A stretch of 64,000 nt of DNA, taken from contig NZ_CAIPNF010000352.1 of NCBI RefSeq assembly GCF_903866365.1, positions 30,491 to 94,490 on the forward strand, in the 5' to 3' direction. Position 1 is the stretch's first letter; every line of letters begins with the position of its first letter. Positions 16,928 through 26,678 of the stretch are shown here, piece after piece. This DNA comes from an uncultured Thiocystis sp. (lineage in GTDB: Bacteria; Pseudomonadota; Gammaproteobacteria; Chromatiales; Chromatiaceae). The notes under the pieces were generated by a model. That model ran no database searches, was not told the DNA's origin, and saw only the letters and a list, made by a program, of their open reading frames with translations. The translations under genes were made by a program, and so were the position numbers.

Positions 16928-18198
16928 CAGACGTAAAAATCACCGACATTCCCGCGTATATGGCGGATCTTGGGCAACGCGCCCGAGCTGCCTCCCGTGC
17001 CTTGGCGCGCGCCAGCACAGGCCAGAAGAACGCTGCGCTTCTGGCCATCGCCGAGCGGCTGGATCAGGAACGCGCCGCGTTCGCGGTCGCGAATCGTAAC
17101 GATCTGGAGGCCGGCGCGGCCAAGGGCCTGGACGCCGCGCTGCTGGACCGGCTCGAACTCACGCCGGGGCGCATCGACGCCATGATCGAAGGGGTGCGGC
17201 AGGTTGCCGCGCTGCCCGATCCCATCGGCGCGATCACCGATCTGAACTATCGTCCCTCGGGGATTCAGGTCGGCCGGATGCGGGTGCCCCTGGGCGTGGT
17301 GGGAATCATCTACGAATCGCGGCCCAATGTGACCGCCGATGCCGCTGCGCTCTGTCTGAAATCGGGCAATGCCACGGTGCTTCGCGGCGGTTCTGAGGCG
17401 TTCGCCTCCAATCAGGCGATTGCGCGGTGTATCCAGCAGGGATTGGCATCAAGCTGCTTGCCCGAAGAGGGAGTTCAGGTCGTCGCGACGACTGATCGCG
17501 CGGCGGTGGGGGCGATGATCGCCATGCCCGAGTCGATCGATGTCATCATCCCGCGCGGGGGCAAGGGGCTCATCGAACGCATCAGCCGCGAGGCGAGGGT
17601 GCCGGTTATCAAGCATCTCGATGGGATCTGTCATGTCTATATCGACGAACACGCCGATCCGGACAAGGCATTCAGGATCGCCATGAACGCCAAAACCCAG
17701 CGCTACGGCACCTGTAACACGATGGAAACGCTACTGGTGGACGCGTCCGTGGCGGCCAACATCCTGCCCGGTCTGGCGGCCGCCTACCGGGAGAAGGGGG
17801 TCGAACTGCGCGGCTGTCCGCGCACCCGCGAGATTCTGCCCGAGGCGCTGCCGGCCACCGAGACCGACTGGGATACCGAATATCTGGCGCCCGTACTCGC
17901 GATCCGGATCGTTGACGGACTCGATGCCGCCATGGATCACATCGCCCGCCACGGGTCCGCGCATACGGACGCTATCGTCACCGAGGACTACAGTCGCGCC
18001 CGCCGGTTTTTGCGCGAGGTGGATTCCAGTTCGGTCATGGTCAATGCTTCAACCCGCTTCGCCGACGGTTTCGAGTATGGATTGGGCGCCGAGATCGGGA
18101 TCAGTACCGACAAATTCCATGCCCGCGGTCCGGTTGGGCTGGAGGGGCTGACCTCGGTGAAGTTCGTCGTGCTCGGCGATGGCGAGGTGCGGGGGTAA
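16924..18198 (+). CDS. proA: glutamate-5-semialdehyde dehydrogenase (gamma-glutamyl phosphate reductase)
   Basis: ProA reduces gamma-glutamyl phosphate to glutamate semialdehyde with NADPH, the second step of proline synthesis. The 424-residue protein is near the usual length (about 417), with the aldehyde-dehydrogenase-like signature [19 protein letters not shown] and catalytic Cys in [12 protein letters not shown]. proB is not adjacent. The gene overlaps dsrS by 4 nt. Confidence 0.96.
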   Translation: MTDVKITDIPAYMADLGQRARAASRALARASTGQKNAALLAIAERLDQERAAFAVANRNDLEAGAAKGLDAALLDRLELTPGRIDAMIEGVRQVAALPDPIGAITDLNYRPSGIQVGRMRVPLGVVGIIYESRPNVTADAAALCLKSGNATVLRGGSEAFASNQAIARCIQQGLASSCLPEEGVQVVATTDRAAVGAMIAMPESIDVIIPRGGKGLIERISREARVPVIKHLDGICHVYIDEHADPDKAFRIAMNAKTQRYGTCNTMETLLVDASVAANILPGLAAAYREKGVELRGCPRTREILPEALPATETDWDTEYLAPVLAIRIVDGLDAAMDHIARHGSAHTDAIVTEDYSRARRFLREVDSSSVMVNASTRFADGFEYGLGAEIGISTDKFHARGPVGLEGLTSVKFVVLGDGEVRG

Positions 18199-18256
18199 GC
18201 ACGGCACCGTTCCTGCCGACCAATACCGTGAAACGTGGACAAAGTGGATTCCCATC

Positions 18257-18403
18257 ATGCCCACAGCCGAAGCTGCCCTGCCGCTTTCCGTCACGGACTA
18301 TCTGGAGGGAGAACAGCAGAGCGATATCCGTCATGAATATATCGCCGGTCAGGTTTTCGCGATGGCTTGCCCGAACTCAGCGCTGCCCGGTCAACTGCTC
18401 TAG
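18257..18403 (+). pseudogene. 5' fragment of an Uma2-family (DUF820) gene
   Basis: About 48 codons (MPTAEAALPLSVTDYLEGEQQSD, then IRHEYIAGQVFAMA) match the N-terminus typical of Uma2-type restriction-endonuclease-like proteins. The reading then runs into the 3' end of mfd on the other strand and stops. The PD-(D/E)XK-like catalytic part is missing. It is a remnant wedged between proA and mfd. Confidence 0.6.
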
Positions 18404-21400
18404 CACCGCATTCACCTGCCGCAGCCGTTGCGCCGCGTCCGGCATCTCCCGAAAGAACTTGAGCTTGTCGCCGCCGTCGAGCCTGAATTCCTTGGGTCGG
18501 GTCTGAATCAGCCGGATCAGATTGGCGGGGTCGATCTGGGGGGCGTCGCCGAAGAGGATGCGTCCGCTCGCCGGTCCGGCCTCGATCTTGCGGATCCCGA
18601 GCGGTTGTACCCGGAGCTTGAGTTCGGTGATCTCCAGCAGGTTTTTGGCCGGCTCCGGCAACAGGCCGAAGCGGTCGATCATCTCGACGTGGAGTTCGCG
18701 CAGTTCCTCGCGATTGCGGGCGCTGGCGATCCGCTTATACATCACCAGACGCGCCTGGACATCGGGCAGATAGTCGCTCGGCAGTAGGGCGGGTAGCCCC
18801 AGGTCGATCTCGGCGCCGTGGTCGAGCGGACGGTCGAGTTCGGGCGTGCGCCCGGCCTTGAGCGCCGCGACGGCACGTTCCAGCAGGTCCATGTAGAGCG
18901 TGAAACCGATCTCGGTAATCTGACCCGATTGCTCGTCGCCCAGCAGTTCGCCGGCGCCGCGAATCTCCAGATCATGGGTCGCGAGCGTAAAGCCCGCGCC
19001 CAGGTCTTCCATCGACTCGATTGCCTCCAGGCGCTTTTTGGCATCCGCGGTCATCGTCTTGGCGGGCGGGGTGATGAGATAGGCGTAGGCGCGGTGATGC
19101 GAGCGCCCGACCCGCCCGCGCAACTGGTGCAGTTGCGCCAGCCCCAGCTTGTCGGCGCGGTTGATGACGATGGTGTTGGCGCTCGGCACGTCGATGCCGC
19201 TTTCGATGATGGTGGTGCAGACCAGCAGGTTGAAGCGCTGATGGTAGAAGTCGCGCATGACCCGCTCCAGATCGCGTTCGCGCAACTGGCCGTGGGCGAC
19301 CTGGATGCGCGCCTCGGGGATCAGCGCCTCCAGCTTCTGCGCCTGATTCTCGATGGTCTCGACCTCGTTGTGCAGGAAATAGATCTGCCCGCCGCGTTTC
19401 AGCTCGCGCAGCACCGCCTCCTGAATCAGACCGTCGTTCCAGGGGCTGACGAAGGTCTTGATCGGGTGCCGCTCGACCGGCGGGGTGGCGATGATCGAGA
19501 GATCGCGCAGCCCGGACATGGCCATGTTGAGGGTGCGCGGAATCGGGGTGGCGGTGAGCGTGAGGATGTCCACCTCGCTGCGCAGATTCTTCATCTGCTC
19601 CTTATGACGCACCCCGAAGCGGTGTTCCTCGTCGATGATCGCCAGTCCAAGATTCTTAAACTGGATGGTCGGCTGCAACAGCTTGTGGGTGCCGACCACG
19701 ATGTCGAGCGTGCCGTCGGCCAGTCCTTCCAGGATCTTTTTCTGCTCCTTGGCGGTGCGAAAGCGCGACAGGCTTTCGACCTTGACCGGCCAGTCGGCGA
19801 AGCGATCCGAAAAGTTCTCGAAATGCTGCTGGGCGAGCAGGGTGGTGGGCACCAGCACCACCACCTGACGCCCGCCATTGACCGCCATGAAGGCGGCGCG
19901 CATGGCGACCTCGGTCTTACCGAAACCGACATCGCCGCAGACCACCCGGTCCATCGGCTTGGGATCGGCCATGTCGGCGATGACCGCCTCGATGGCGCGC
20001 AGTTGGTCCGGCGTCTCCTCGAACGCGAAGGCGGCGGCGAAGGTGGCGTACTCGTCGCCCCCATCCGGGAAGGCCACGCCCTGGCGAGCGGCGCGCCGGG
20101 CATAGATGTCGAGCAATTCGGCGGCCACGTCATGGGCCTTTTGGGCGGCCTTGCGCTTAATCCGGTCCCAGTGATCGCCACCGAGCCGATGCAGCGGGGC
20201 GTGCTCGGGCGAGGCACCGGTATAGCGCGAGATCAGGTGCAGCGAGCTGACCGGGACATAGAGCTTGTCGCCGTGAGCATATTCCAGCGTCAGGAACTCG
20301 GTGGTCAGGCCGCCGACCTCCAGCGTTTGCAGGCCCAGGTAGCGACCGACGCCATGTTGCTCGTGGACCACCGGCGCGCCCTCGGTCAACTCGGTGAGGT
20401 TGCGCACGATGGCGTCGCTGTCGCGCTCGCTGGCACGGCGGCGGCGTTCCTGACGCACCCGCTCGCCATAGAGCTGGGTCTCGGTGACGAGGGCAAGGCC
20501 GGCCTGTTCCAGCAGCAGCCCCTGTTCCAGCGGAGCGACCGTCAATCCAATCCCTTGATCGCCGTCGAGGAATGCCTGCCAGCCCGCGACCTGTCTGGCG
20601 TGGATGTCGAAACCGTGCAGATGTTCGGCCAGCATCTCGCGGCGCCCGGTGCTCTCGGCGACGAACAGCACCCGTCGCTCCGGCGTGGCGAGAAAATCCC
20701 TGAGCGCCTGCGCCGGTTGGGTGGCGCGGGCCTGGATGGCGAGCGGGGGCAAGGTGGCGGTGGCGAAGTTGCAGACGGCGGCGTACCCCTTGCGCCGGTC
20801 GGGAATCTCTGGCGACTGATAGAGCACGCCGGACAGTCGGTTGAGCGCGCCCGCCAGCTCGTCGGGCAGCAGATAGAGCCGGTTGGGCGGCAGCAGCGGG
20901 CGCTCGATGTCGTGGCACCGCTGCTCATGCCGCTGTCCAATGCCCGCGAAAAAGGTCGCGGCCGTGTCGCGGCAACCCGCCGATTCCAGCACCAGCATCC
21001 CATCGGGAAGATAGTCGAAGAGGGTTGCCGTCTGGTCGAAAAAGAGCGGCAGATAGTATTCCAGTCCGCCGGGGGTATGGCCGTCCGAGACTTCGCGATA
21101 GATGAGACTGCGTTGCGGATCGCCCTCGAAGCTGGCCCGATAGCGTTGCCGAAAGCCGGCGATGGCCTCCTCGTTGAACGGAAATTCGCGCGCTGGCAAC
21201 AGACGGATGTGTGCGAGCTTATCCTTCGATCGCTGGGTTTCCGGATCGAAAACGCGGATGCTCTCGATCTCCCGGTCGAGTAGATCGATGCGCAGAGGCA
21301 CTTCGCTGCCCATGGGGAAGACATCCAGCAGCGCGCCGCGCACCGCGTATTCGCCATGCCCGATCACCTGGGAGACGCAGGAGTAGCCGGTCCGTTCCAG

Positions 21401-21865
21401 GCGTCGGCGGGTCGCGTCCAGATCGAGTTGGTCGCCGACCTGGAGCACCAGGGATTGACCGTCCACATAGTCGCGTGGCGGCAGGCGCTGCATCAGCGTG
21501 CCGATCGGCACCACCAAGACCCCCCGAGTCAGATCCGGCAGACGATGCAGGGTGAGTAACCGCTCCGAGATCAGTTCGGGCAGCGGAGAAAAAACATCGT
21601 AGGGGAGCGTCTCCCAATCCGGAAAGCTGAGCAGGGGCAGCTCGCTACCGGCGAGGAAAAAGCCAAGTTCGGCCCGGAGACGGGCCGCCGCCTGGACATC
21701 CTCCGTCAGGGCCAGAATCAGCCCCGCATGCTGGCGGGCGGCATTGGCGATGGCGAGCCCCGCGCTGGCGCCATAGAGTCGGCCCCAGAGGAGACGCTCG
21801 CCGGGACGTTCCGGCAGCGGCGGGGCAAGCGGAGAGAAACGGGTGGACGGAACCTCCTGGCGCAT
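18377..21865 (-). CDS. mfd: transcription-repair coupling factor
   Basis: Mfd displaces stalled RNA polymerase and recruits UvrABC. The 1162-residue product from the ATG at 21865 fits the family length; in-frame ATGs at 21910 and 21964 would give longer forms. The N-terminal UvrB-like part has LLSFPDWETLPYD, the middle has the RNA polymerase-interacting domain (EGAPVVHEQHGVGRYLGL), and the RecG-like motor carries CGDVGFGKTEVAMRAAF (Walker A), IIDEEHRFG (DEEH box), TLTATPIPRTL and LRGRVGRSHHRAYAY. Confidence 0.96.
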   Translation of the reverse strand: MRQEVPSTRFSPLAPPLPERPGERLLWGRLYGASAGLAIANAARQHAGLILALTEDVQAAARLRAELGFFLAGSELPLLSFPDWETLPYDVFSPLPELISERLLTLHRLPDLTRGVLVVPIGTLMQRLPPRDYVDGQSLVLQVGDQLDLDATRRRLERTGYSCVSQVIGHGEYAVRGALLDVFPMGSEVPLRIDLLDREIESIRVFDPETQRSKDKLAHIRLLPAREFPFNEEAIAGFRQRYRASFEGDPQRSLIYREVSDGHTPGGLEYYLPLFFDQTATLFDYLPDGMLVLESAGCRDTAATFFAGIGQRHEQRCHDIERPLLPPNRLYLLPDELAGALNRLSGVLYQSPEIPDRRKGYAAVCNFATATLPPLAIQARATQPAQALRDFLATPERRVLFVAESTGRREMLAEHLHGFDIHARQVAGWQAFLDGDQGIGLTVAPLEQGLLLEQAGLALVTETQLYGERVRQERRRRASERDSDAIVRNLTELTEGAPVVHEQHGVGRYLGLQTLEVGGLTTEFLTLEYAHGDKLYVPVSSLHLISRYTGASPEHAPLHRLGGDHWDRIKRKAAQKAHDVAAELLDIYARRAARQGVAFPDGGDEYATFAAAFAFEETPDQLRAIEAVIADMADPKPMDRVVCGDVGFGKTEVAMRAAFMAVNGGRQVVVLVPTTLLAQQHFENFSDRFADWPVKVESLSRFRTAKEQKKILEGLADGTLDIVVGTHKLLQPTIQFKNLGLAIIDEEHRFGVRHKEQMKNLRSEVDILTLTATPIPRTLNMAMSGLRDLSIIATPPVERHPIKTFVSPWNDGLIQEAVLRELKRGGQIYFLHNEVETIENQAQKLEALIPEARIQVAHGQLRERDLERVMRDFYHQRFNLLVCTTIIESGIDVPSANTIVINRADKLGLAQLHQLRGRVGRSHHRAYAYLITPPAKTMTADAKKRLEAIESMEDLGAGFTLATHDLEIRGAGELLGDEQSGQITEIGFTLYMDLLERAVAALKAGRTPELDRPLDHGAEIDLGLPALLPSDYLPDVQARLVMYKRIASARNREELRELHVEMIDRFGLLPEPAKNLLEITELKLRVQPLGIRKIEAGPASGRILFGDAPQIDPANLIRLIQTRPKEFRLDGGDKLKFFREMPDAAQRLRQVNAVLEQLTGQR

Positions 21866-21964
21866 GGACGGCAAAACCTCGAATCGTCGGCTGGGCGGCG
21901 ATTTTCGCATAGATGGGGGGTGATCGCTGCCTTGGGGTTTTTGGTCATCGAGATGTAGTGGCAC

Positions 21965-22119
21965 AGAGCTTCTTCGTCCAACCGCTGGTCCAGGAGGAAT
22001 ACTCAGAGGTAGCGGGCTATGGTGCCTTCATCGACGCACTCTATCGCAACATCTTCGGGCGTGGTGCCGACACCCAGGGCTACGCATACTGGCTGCGCGA
22101 ATTGGAGCAAAAGCGATGA
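21965..22119 (+). pseudogene. DUF4214 domain fragment
   Basis: The reading AGYGAFIDALYRNIFGRGAD followed by TQGYAYWLRELEQ, ending at 22119, matches the DUF4214 repeat pattern (xLYRxxLGRxxDxxGxxYW) of large secreted proteins. Only one partial repeat is present and no plausible start precedes it, so it is a gene remnant upstream of mfd's start. Confidence 0.55.
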
Positions 22120-22140
22120 TCGCCGATGCGTCAACGGTTA

Positions 22141-22288
22141 TCCAAATTGGCTGGTCCTTGCAATCCCGTCGGACGAGACGGATCTACCTGGAATGCTCGC
22201 CGCCATGAAACCGGGCGCGCGGCCACTGCTCTATCGCTGCCGCGGGACGCACTGCGAACCGCCGGTGGAATCGCTCGCCGAACTCTGA
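22141..22288 (+). pseudogene. C-terminal fragment, possibly YyaL/DUF255 family
   Basis: The phase reading NWLVLAIPSDETDLPGMLAA and then LLYRCRGTHCEPPVESLAEL, stopping at 22288, resembles the extreme C-terminus of thioredoxin-domain YyaL-type proteins, which end with a CRGxxCxxP motif. It lacks a start and everything upstream. The family call is from memory of the motif and is uncertain. Confidence 0.35.
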
Positions 22289-22303
22289 CCCGGACCGCAC
22301 TCA

Positions 22304-23218
22304 ATGCCACCATCCATTCCAACGACCGGCGCGGCGCGCGACCGCCTCGGCTATTTCAACTGGCTCTACAATCCCTTCCAGCGTCTGAAGGTCACCGAGG
22401 TGTACGACCTGTTGGGGACCGACGTGGCGACCGAGAACGCGTTCTATCTCAATCTGGGGTACTGGAGCGAGGGCGCCTTGGCGGACGACCGCTCGCTCGA
22501 CGATGCCTGTCAGGCGCTGGCGGCGCTGGTGGCGGACAGCGCTGGGATGGGACCGGGCGACCGCGTGCTCGATGTCGGGTTCGGGTTTGCCGATCAGGAT
22601 CTGTTCTGGCTTGACGTCTATCGTCCGGACGGCATCGTCGGCTTGAATGTCACCGCCTCTCAGGTGGAGGTGGCGCGCCGACGGGTTCGCGAGGCCGGTC
22701 TGGAGGATCGCATCGATCTGCGGTTGGGGTCGGCCACCGCGATGCCGCTGGAAGATGCTTCGGTCGATAAGGTGGTGGCGCTGGAATGCGCCTTCCATTT
22801 CGAGACCCGCGAACGCTTTTTCCAGGAGGCACGGCGGGTGCTGCGCCCCGGCGGGCGTCTGGTGCTGGCCGACATCATCCCCATGCCGGCAGAATCCGGC
22901 TGGTGGGCGCGATTGGCGCAGCGCTGGTCCTGGCGGCAGGTCGCGCGCAAATTCGCGATCCCGGCGGGCAATGTCTATCCGCTCCCCGAATATGTGGCGA
23001 AGCTTAAGGCCGCTGGATTCGAGAACGCGCGGGTGGATTCCATCCGCGAGCGGGTTTATGCACCATTGCATGAGTACCTGCGCCGTCACCCCGAAGCAGT
23101 CGCGCGTTTGCATCCGTCCGCCCGTCTGCCGATCGCGCTGGCGCTCAAGCTCGACGCGCGCACGGTTTATCGCGGGCTCGACTATGTGCTGACGGTGGCC
23201 GACAAGCCATCGGCCTGA
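22304..23218 (+). CDS. class I SAM-dependent methyltransferase
   Basis: The 304-residue protein has motif I RVLDVGFGFADQD (near residue 87), a post-motif acidic segment and motif LRPGGRLVLADIIPM (near 181), as in UbiE and small-molecule O/C-methyltransferases. An N-terminal helical lead (YFNWLYNPFQRLKVTEVYD) and C-terminal substrate region are present. The substrate cannot be told from sequence. It stands alone, divergent from nothing, with a GTG-free ATG start just after the fragment before it. Confidence 0.85.
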   Translation: MPPSIPTTGAARDRLGYFNWLYNPFQRLKVTEVYDLLGTDVATENAFYLNLGYWSEGALADDRSLDDACQALAALVADSAGMGPGDRVLDVGFGFADQDLFWLDVYRPDGIVGLNVTASQVEVARRRVREAGLEDRIDLRLGSATAMPLEDASVDKVVALECAFHFETRERFFQEARRVLRPGGRLVLADIIPMPAESGWWARLAQRWSWRQVARKFAIPAGNVYPLPEYVAKLKAAGFENARVDSIRERVYAPLHEYLRRHPEAVARLHPSARLPIALALKLDARTVYRGLDYVLTVADKPSA

Positions 23219-23318
23219 AGCCAGCCGTTTGAGCCGCGAAGGCGTGAAGCACGCAAATTAAGGCGATTTCCGGGAAAGCGTCTACCGGAATCAACGCTGT
23301 AAATGGACAGGAAATCAC

Positions 23319-24680
23319 CTAACCGCGCGTCTTCGTCGGATCGTCCGGCCGTTTGGCAAGCGGCGCATGACCGGCTTCGACGCCTTGGGCGCTGGTCGGC
23401 ACGCGCCGTTTGCCGATGTTCTTGCGATCGCGCAGCCGATCCTTGACCTTGGGTGCTTCCGGTTTCTCGGCGGCCGCCCTGGCCTTGCGCATGGCCGGCG
23501 TCGGTTTTCCCGGTCCCTTGCGCTTGGTCGGCCCCTGGAATTTGGCCTTCAGACCCTCGATGGCGCGCGTCTCGGCGGTCAGGTTGAGATAACGCACGAT
23601 GCTTTCCATGCGATTCCATTCGCTCTTGCCGACCAGCGACAGGGCAACGCCCTGTTCGCCCGCGCGCCCGGTGCGCCCGGTGCGGTGCAGATAATCGTCC
23701 CCCGAGCGCGGCAGATCGAAATTGATCACCCGCTGCACGCCCGGCACATCCAGCCCGCGCGCGGCCAGATCGGTCGCGATCAGGGTGCTCACCCGCCCGC
23801 TGTGCAGCAGGCTCATGACGCGATTGCGCTCGCGCTGATCCAGTTCGCCATGCAGCACCGCCACTCGTTGCTGCTGACCCATCAGAAAATTGCCGAGTTC
23901 GACCGCGCCGTCGCGGGTGTTGGTGAACACCAGCGCCTTCTCGAAGGTCTCGTGTTGCAGCAGCCAGAGCACTTGACGCTGTTTATGTTCCAGGCCATCG
24001 CTCAACAGGAGTTGATGGGCGATATCGGGATGCTGCTCGCGCACCGGATTGATCGCCAGCACCTGGGGGTCGCGCAGCAGTCGGTCGGTGATGTCTTTCA
24101 GTCCGCGATGATGCAGGGTCGCCGAAAACAGCAGCGACTGACGGTTCGGGCGACAGTGACCGAGGATCGCCATCACGTCATCGGCGAAGCCCATGTCCAG
24201 CATCCGGTCCGCCTCGTCGAGCACCAGGATTTCCAGGTCGCGCAGATCCGCCTGGCCGCTTTGCAGCAATTCCAGCATCCGACCCGGCGTGGCGACCAGA
24301 ATCTCCGGGTTCTTGCGCAGGGTGGCGATCTGATGGGCCTTGGACTCGCCGCCGGTGATCACCCCGGCGGTCAGCCGCGTAAAACTGCCCAGACGCATGA
24401 AATGGATATAGATCTGACGCGCCAGCTCGCGGGTCGGCAGCAAAATTAGCGCCCGGGTGCCGCCCGCGTGCGCCGGAATCGCGAGAAAGCGCTGCATGAT
24501 CGGCAGCAGGAAGGCGGCCGTCTTGCCCGAGCCGGTGGCGGCGGAGACCAGCAGATCCACGCCGTCCATCGCGAGCGGAATGACTTGGGACTGCACCGGC
24601 GTGGGGGTCTCGTAGCCTTCGCTGGCGAGCCCGCGCAGGAGTGCGTCGGGGAGTAGAAATTCAGAGAAATTTTCGTTCAT
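23319..24680 (-). CDS. DEAD-box ATP-dependent RNA helicase
   Basis: The 453-residue helicase contains the full motif set: GYETPTPVQSQVIP (Q motif), AATGSGKTAAF, PTRELA, GGES, TPGRML, VLDEADRMLDMGF, FSATLHH, DLAARGLDVPGV and HRTGRTGRAGEQG. A basic, Lys/Arg/Pro-rich tail of about 80 residues follows, typical of RhlE/SrmB-like helicases in ribosome assembly or RNA turnover. The start MNENFSEFLL at 24680 gives the standard N-terminus; the longer opening to 24776 reads through intergenic sequence. Confidence 0.92.
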   Translation of the reverse strand: MNENFSEFLLPDALLRGLASEGYETPTPVQSQVIPLAMDGVDLLVSAATGSGKTAAFLLPIMQRFLAIPAHAGGTRALILLPTRELARQIYIHFMRLGSFTRLTAGVITGGESKAHQIATLRKNPEILVATPGRMLELLQSGQADLRDLEILVLDEADRMLDMGFADDVMAILGHCRPNRQSLLFSATLHHRGLKDITDRLLRDPQVLAINPVREQHPDIAHQLLLSDGLEHKQRQVLWLLQHETFEKALVFTNTRDGAVELGNFLMGQQQRVAVLHGELDQRERNRVMSLLHSGRVSTLIATDLAARGLDVPGVQRVINFDLPRSGDDYLHRTGRTGRAGEQGVALSLVGKSEWNRMESIVRYLNLTAETRAIEGLKAKFQGPTKRKGPGKPTPAMRKARAAAEKPEAPKVKDRLRDRKNIGKRRVPTSAQGVEAGHAPLAKRPDDPTKTRG

Positions 24681-24725
24681 GGCGGGCAATAGACAACAAA
24701 TCGGAGTGCGGGGAGGGATTGGAAT

Positions 24726-24961
24726 CGTACCATGGTACGCCGAGGCGTCCGGTAGGGTGCGATTGCGCCACGGCAATTCTCAGTATGGTTTGACGTTCGC
24801 CGTCTCCTGACACCGTTCGTGGCGATTCTAGCGCCGTTCGCGGTGATCCTGAAGCGATCCTGAAGCCGTTCGTGGTGATCCTGAAGCGGTTCGTGGTGAG
24901 ACCCTCGAACCACGAATGGCTTCACGCTCCGAGTCCGCGGATTACCCGTTCTGAGAATTGC
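24726..24961. repeat. intergenic palindrome, tandem repeats and flanking inverted repeat
   Basis: This 305-bp gap between two minus-strand genes has no ORF. It contains a perfect 14-bp palindrome CGTACCATGGTACG (24726-24739), an 11-bp inverted repeat GCAATTCTCAG (24773-24783) / CTGAGAATTGC (24951-24961), and between the arms several degenerate copies of a unit of about 21 bp, GTTCGTGGTGATCCTGAAGC (24820-24900). It resembles a small non-autonomous repeat element. Confidence 0.55.
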
Positions 24962-24985
24962 TGGCCCTCGACAACGCTTTTCAGG

Positions 24986-26530
24986 TCAGCAGGTCTCCAC
25001 CTCAAACCCAACCACCGTGCGCCGCTCGCGGCTGAACTCGATCCCGATCAGATGGATCGGCTGGCCCAGGGCGCGGTATTTGTCCGCATACCCCCGATCC
25101 TTGATCTGTTGCAGCGCCCGACCCTCGGGCGCCAGTTCCACGACCTTGAACTCGAATAGCCAGACCTGGCCGTTGAATTTCAGCGTCAGGTCGATCCGCC
25201 CGCGGTGGCTGGCGTCCTCGGGCGTCAGATCCAGCCCCAGTGCGGCGAGATGGCTGTAGAAGACGCTGGCATAAAAGCCCTCGTAACGGGCCAGCGGGTG
25301 GCCATCGTGCCACTGATGGGGGATGGTCGCGAAGAGCGATTCCAGATGGGCGCGCAGCGCGGCGAAGTCGCCGGACACCAGGATGTCGTAGACCCGGCTG
25401 ACGGCGCGTTCGGCCTGCATCGGATCGGCCAGCAGACCCTTGAGGAGGGCGTCGTTGAGGGCGCTTTCGACTTCCAGGTTGGGATAGCCAAGGCGATATT
25501 CCTGCCGGGCGCCGAGGCGTCGCACGCCCTGGAAGGTGAGATAGCCGGTCTGCCACAGCAGCGCCTCGGTCGCCAGATGCTCCACGTCGAAGGTCGAGAG
25601 CAGCGCCTCGGAGGCATGAAGCTCGGCCAGGTTGGGGGTGAAATAGCCGCGTTCGACGAGCAGCTCGACCAGAAAGGTCGGGGTGCCGGTCTCGAACCAG
25701 AAGGACCGGAATTCGCGTTCCTGAAACAGCAGCAGCAGATCGAAGGGGTTATAGACGGCCTCGCCGGTCCAGTTGTAGCCGTTGTACCAGCGGCGGATCT
25801 CGTCCCGCTCCAGTCCCGGAAGTTCGGCCGCGAAGACGGTCTCGACGTCCTGTTCGGTATAGCCGCACACGGCGGAATAGTCTGCGGACACGGTAATGTC
25901 GCGCAGGTTGTTCAGCCCGGAAAAGATGCTGACCTTGCTGAATTTGCTCACCCCGGTGATGAAGACGAACCGGACGTAGGCGTCCTGATCCTTGATGACC
26001 GAGTAGAGATTGCGCAGTCCGTCGCGCAGCTCGCGGGCAATCGCCGGCGCGGTCAGGTTGTCGAGGATGGGTTTGTCGTATTCGTCGACCAGGATGACGG
26101 TACGCTGGCCAGTGGCGGCATGGGCGAGTCGGATCAGTTCGCCGAAACAGGCCGCGACGTCGGGTTCGGTGCAGGTCACGCCCAGCGCCGACTGGTTGAT
26201 GCGCAGTTGTTCGCCGATTTTGCGCGTCAGGGACGCGGCATCGTGCAGCACCCCGCCGCCGAAGCTGAGACGGATCACCGGACAGGGGGTCGACCAGTCC
26301 CAGCCCGGATGGATCGCCAGCCCCCGGAATAGCGGCTCGTTCCCGGCGAAAAGCTCGCCGAGGGTATCGAGCAGCAGCGACTTGCCGAAGCGGCGCGGAC
26401 GCGACAGAAAATAATGGCTTCCCTGGTCGACGAGTTGCCGGATAAAACCGGTCTTGTCGACATAATAATGATCGTCCTCGCGGATCTTGGCGAAGGTCTG
26501 GATGCCGATGGGGAGTCTGCGACGGTGCAT
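24986..26530 (-). CDS. AAA-ATPase-like protein with PD-(D/E)XK nuclease domain
   Basis: The 514-residue protein fits the AAA-ATPase_like (PF09820) plus PDDEXK_9 (PF08011) family. The N-terminus reads LPIGIQTFAKIREDDHYYVDKT, with P-loop-like RPRRFGKSLLLDTL (near residue 45), Walker B VILVDEYDKPI (near 144) and FITGVSKFSKVSIFSGLNNL. The C-terminus has GRIDLTLKFNGQVWLFEFKV, the D...ExK nuclease core. These genes are abundant in some bacteria and are thought to be selfish or defence-like; their biological role is not established. Confidence 0.88.
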   Translation of the reverse strand: MHRRRLPIGIQTFAKIREDDHYYVDKTGFIRQLVDQGSHYFLSRPRRFGKSLLLDTLGELFAGNEPLFRGLAIHPGWDWSTPCPVIRLSFGGGVLHDAASLTRKIGEQLRINQSALGVTCTEPDVAACFGELIRLAHAATGQRTVILVDEYDKPILDNLTAPAIARELRDGLRNLYSVIKDQDAYVRFVFITGVSKFSKVSIFSGLNNLRDITVSADYSAVCGYTEQDVETVFAAELPGLERDEIRRWYNGYNWTGEAVYNPFDLLLLFQEREFRSFWFETGTPTFLVELLVERGYFTPNLAELHASEALLSTFDVEHLATEALLWQTGYLTFQGVRRLGARQEYRLGYPNLEVESALNDALLKGLLADPMQAERAVSRVYDILVSGDFAALRAHLESLFATIPHQWHDGHPLARYEGFYASVFYSHLAALGLDLTPEDASHRGRIDLTLKFNGQVWLFEFKVVELAPEGRALQQIKDRGYADKYRALGQPIHLIGIEFSRERRTVVGFEVETC

Positions 26531-26599
26531 GATGGGCCTCGGTCGGTAGCGTTCCTGTCCGGCATTGTAGCGGCGTCATCGTCTGGCCGCGCGGCGCGC

Positions 26600-26642
26600 A
26601 CTGAAATCCTTTGTGTTCCTGGCGTCTTTGCGGTTCAAATGC
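26600..26642 (+). repeat. dispersed intergenic repeat, copy 1
   Basis: The stretch ending GTCTTTGCGGTTCAAAT just upstream of recC matches similar sequence at 46915-46954 and, inverted, at 46813-46850. Such cttcgtgtcctttgcg-type extragenic repeats occur in many bacterial genomes; their function is unknown. Confidence 0.5.
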
Positions 26643-26678
26643 GCGCTCGGGATCATGGTTCTTCGAACGGAGTGAGTG

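Noticed and set aside
18818..21283. 821-codon ORF antisense to mfd
   Set aside because: Shadow of a clear mfd gene with all helicase motifs.
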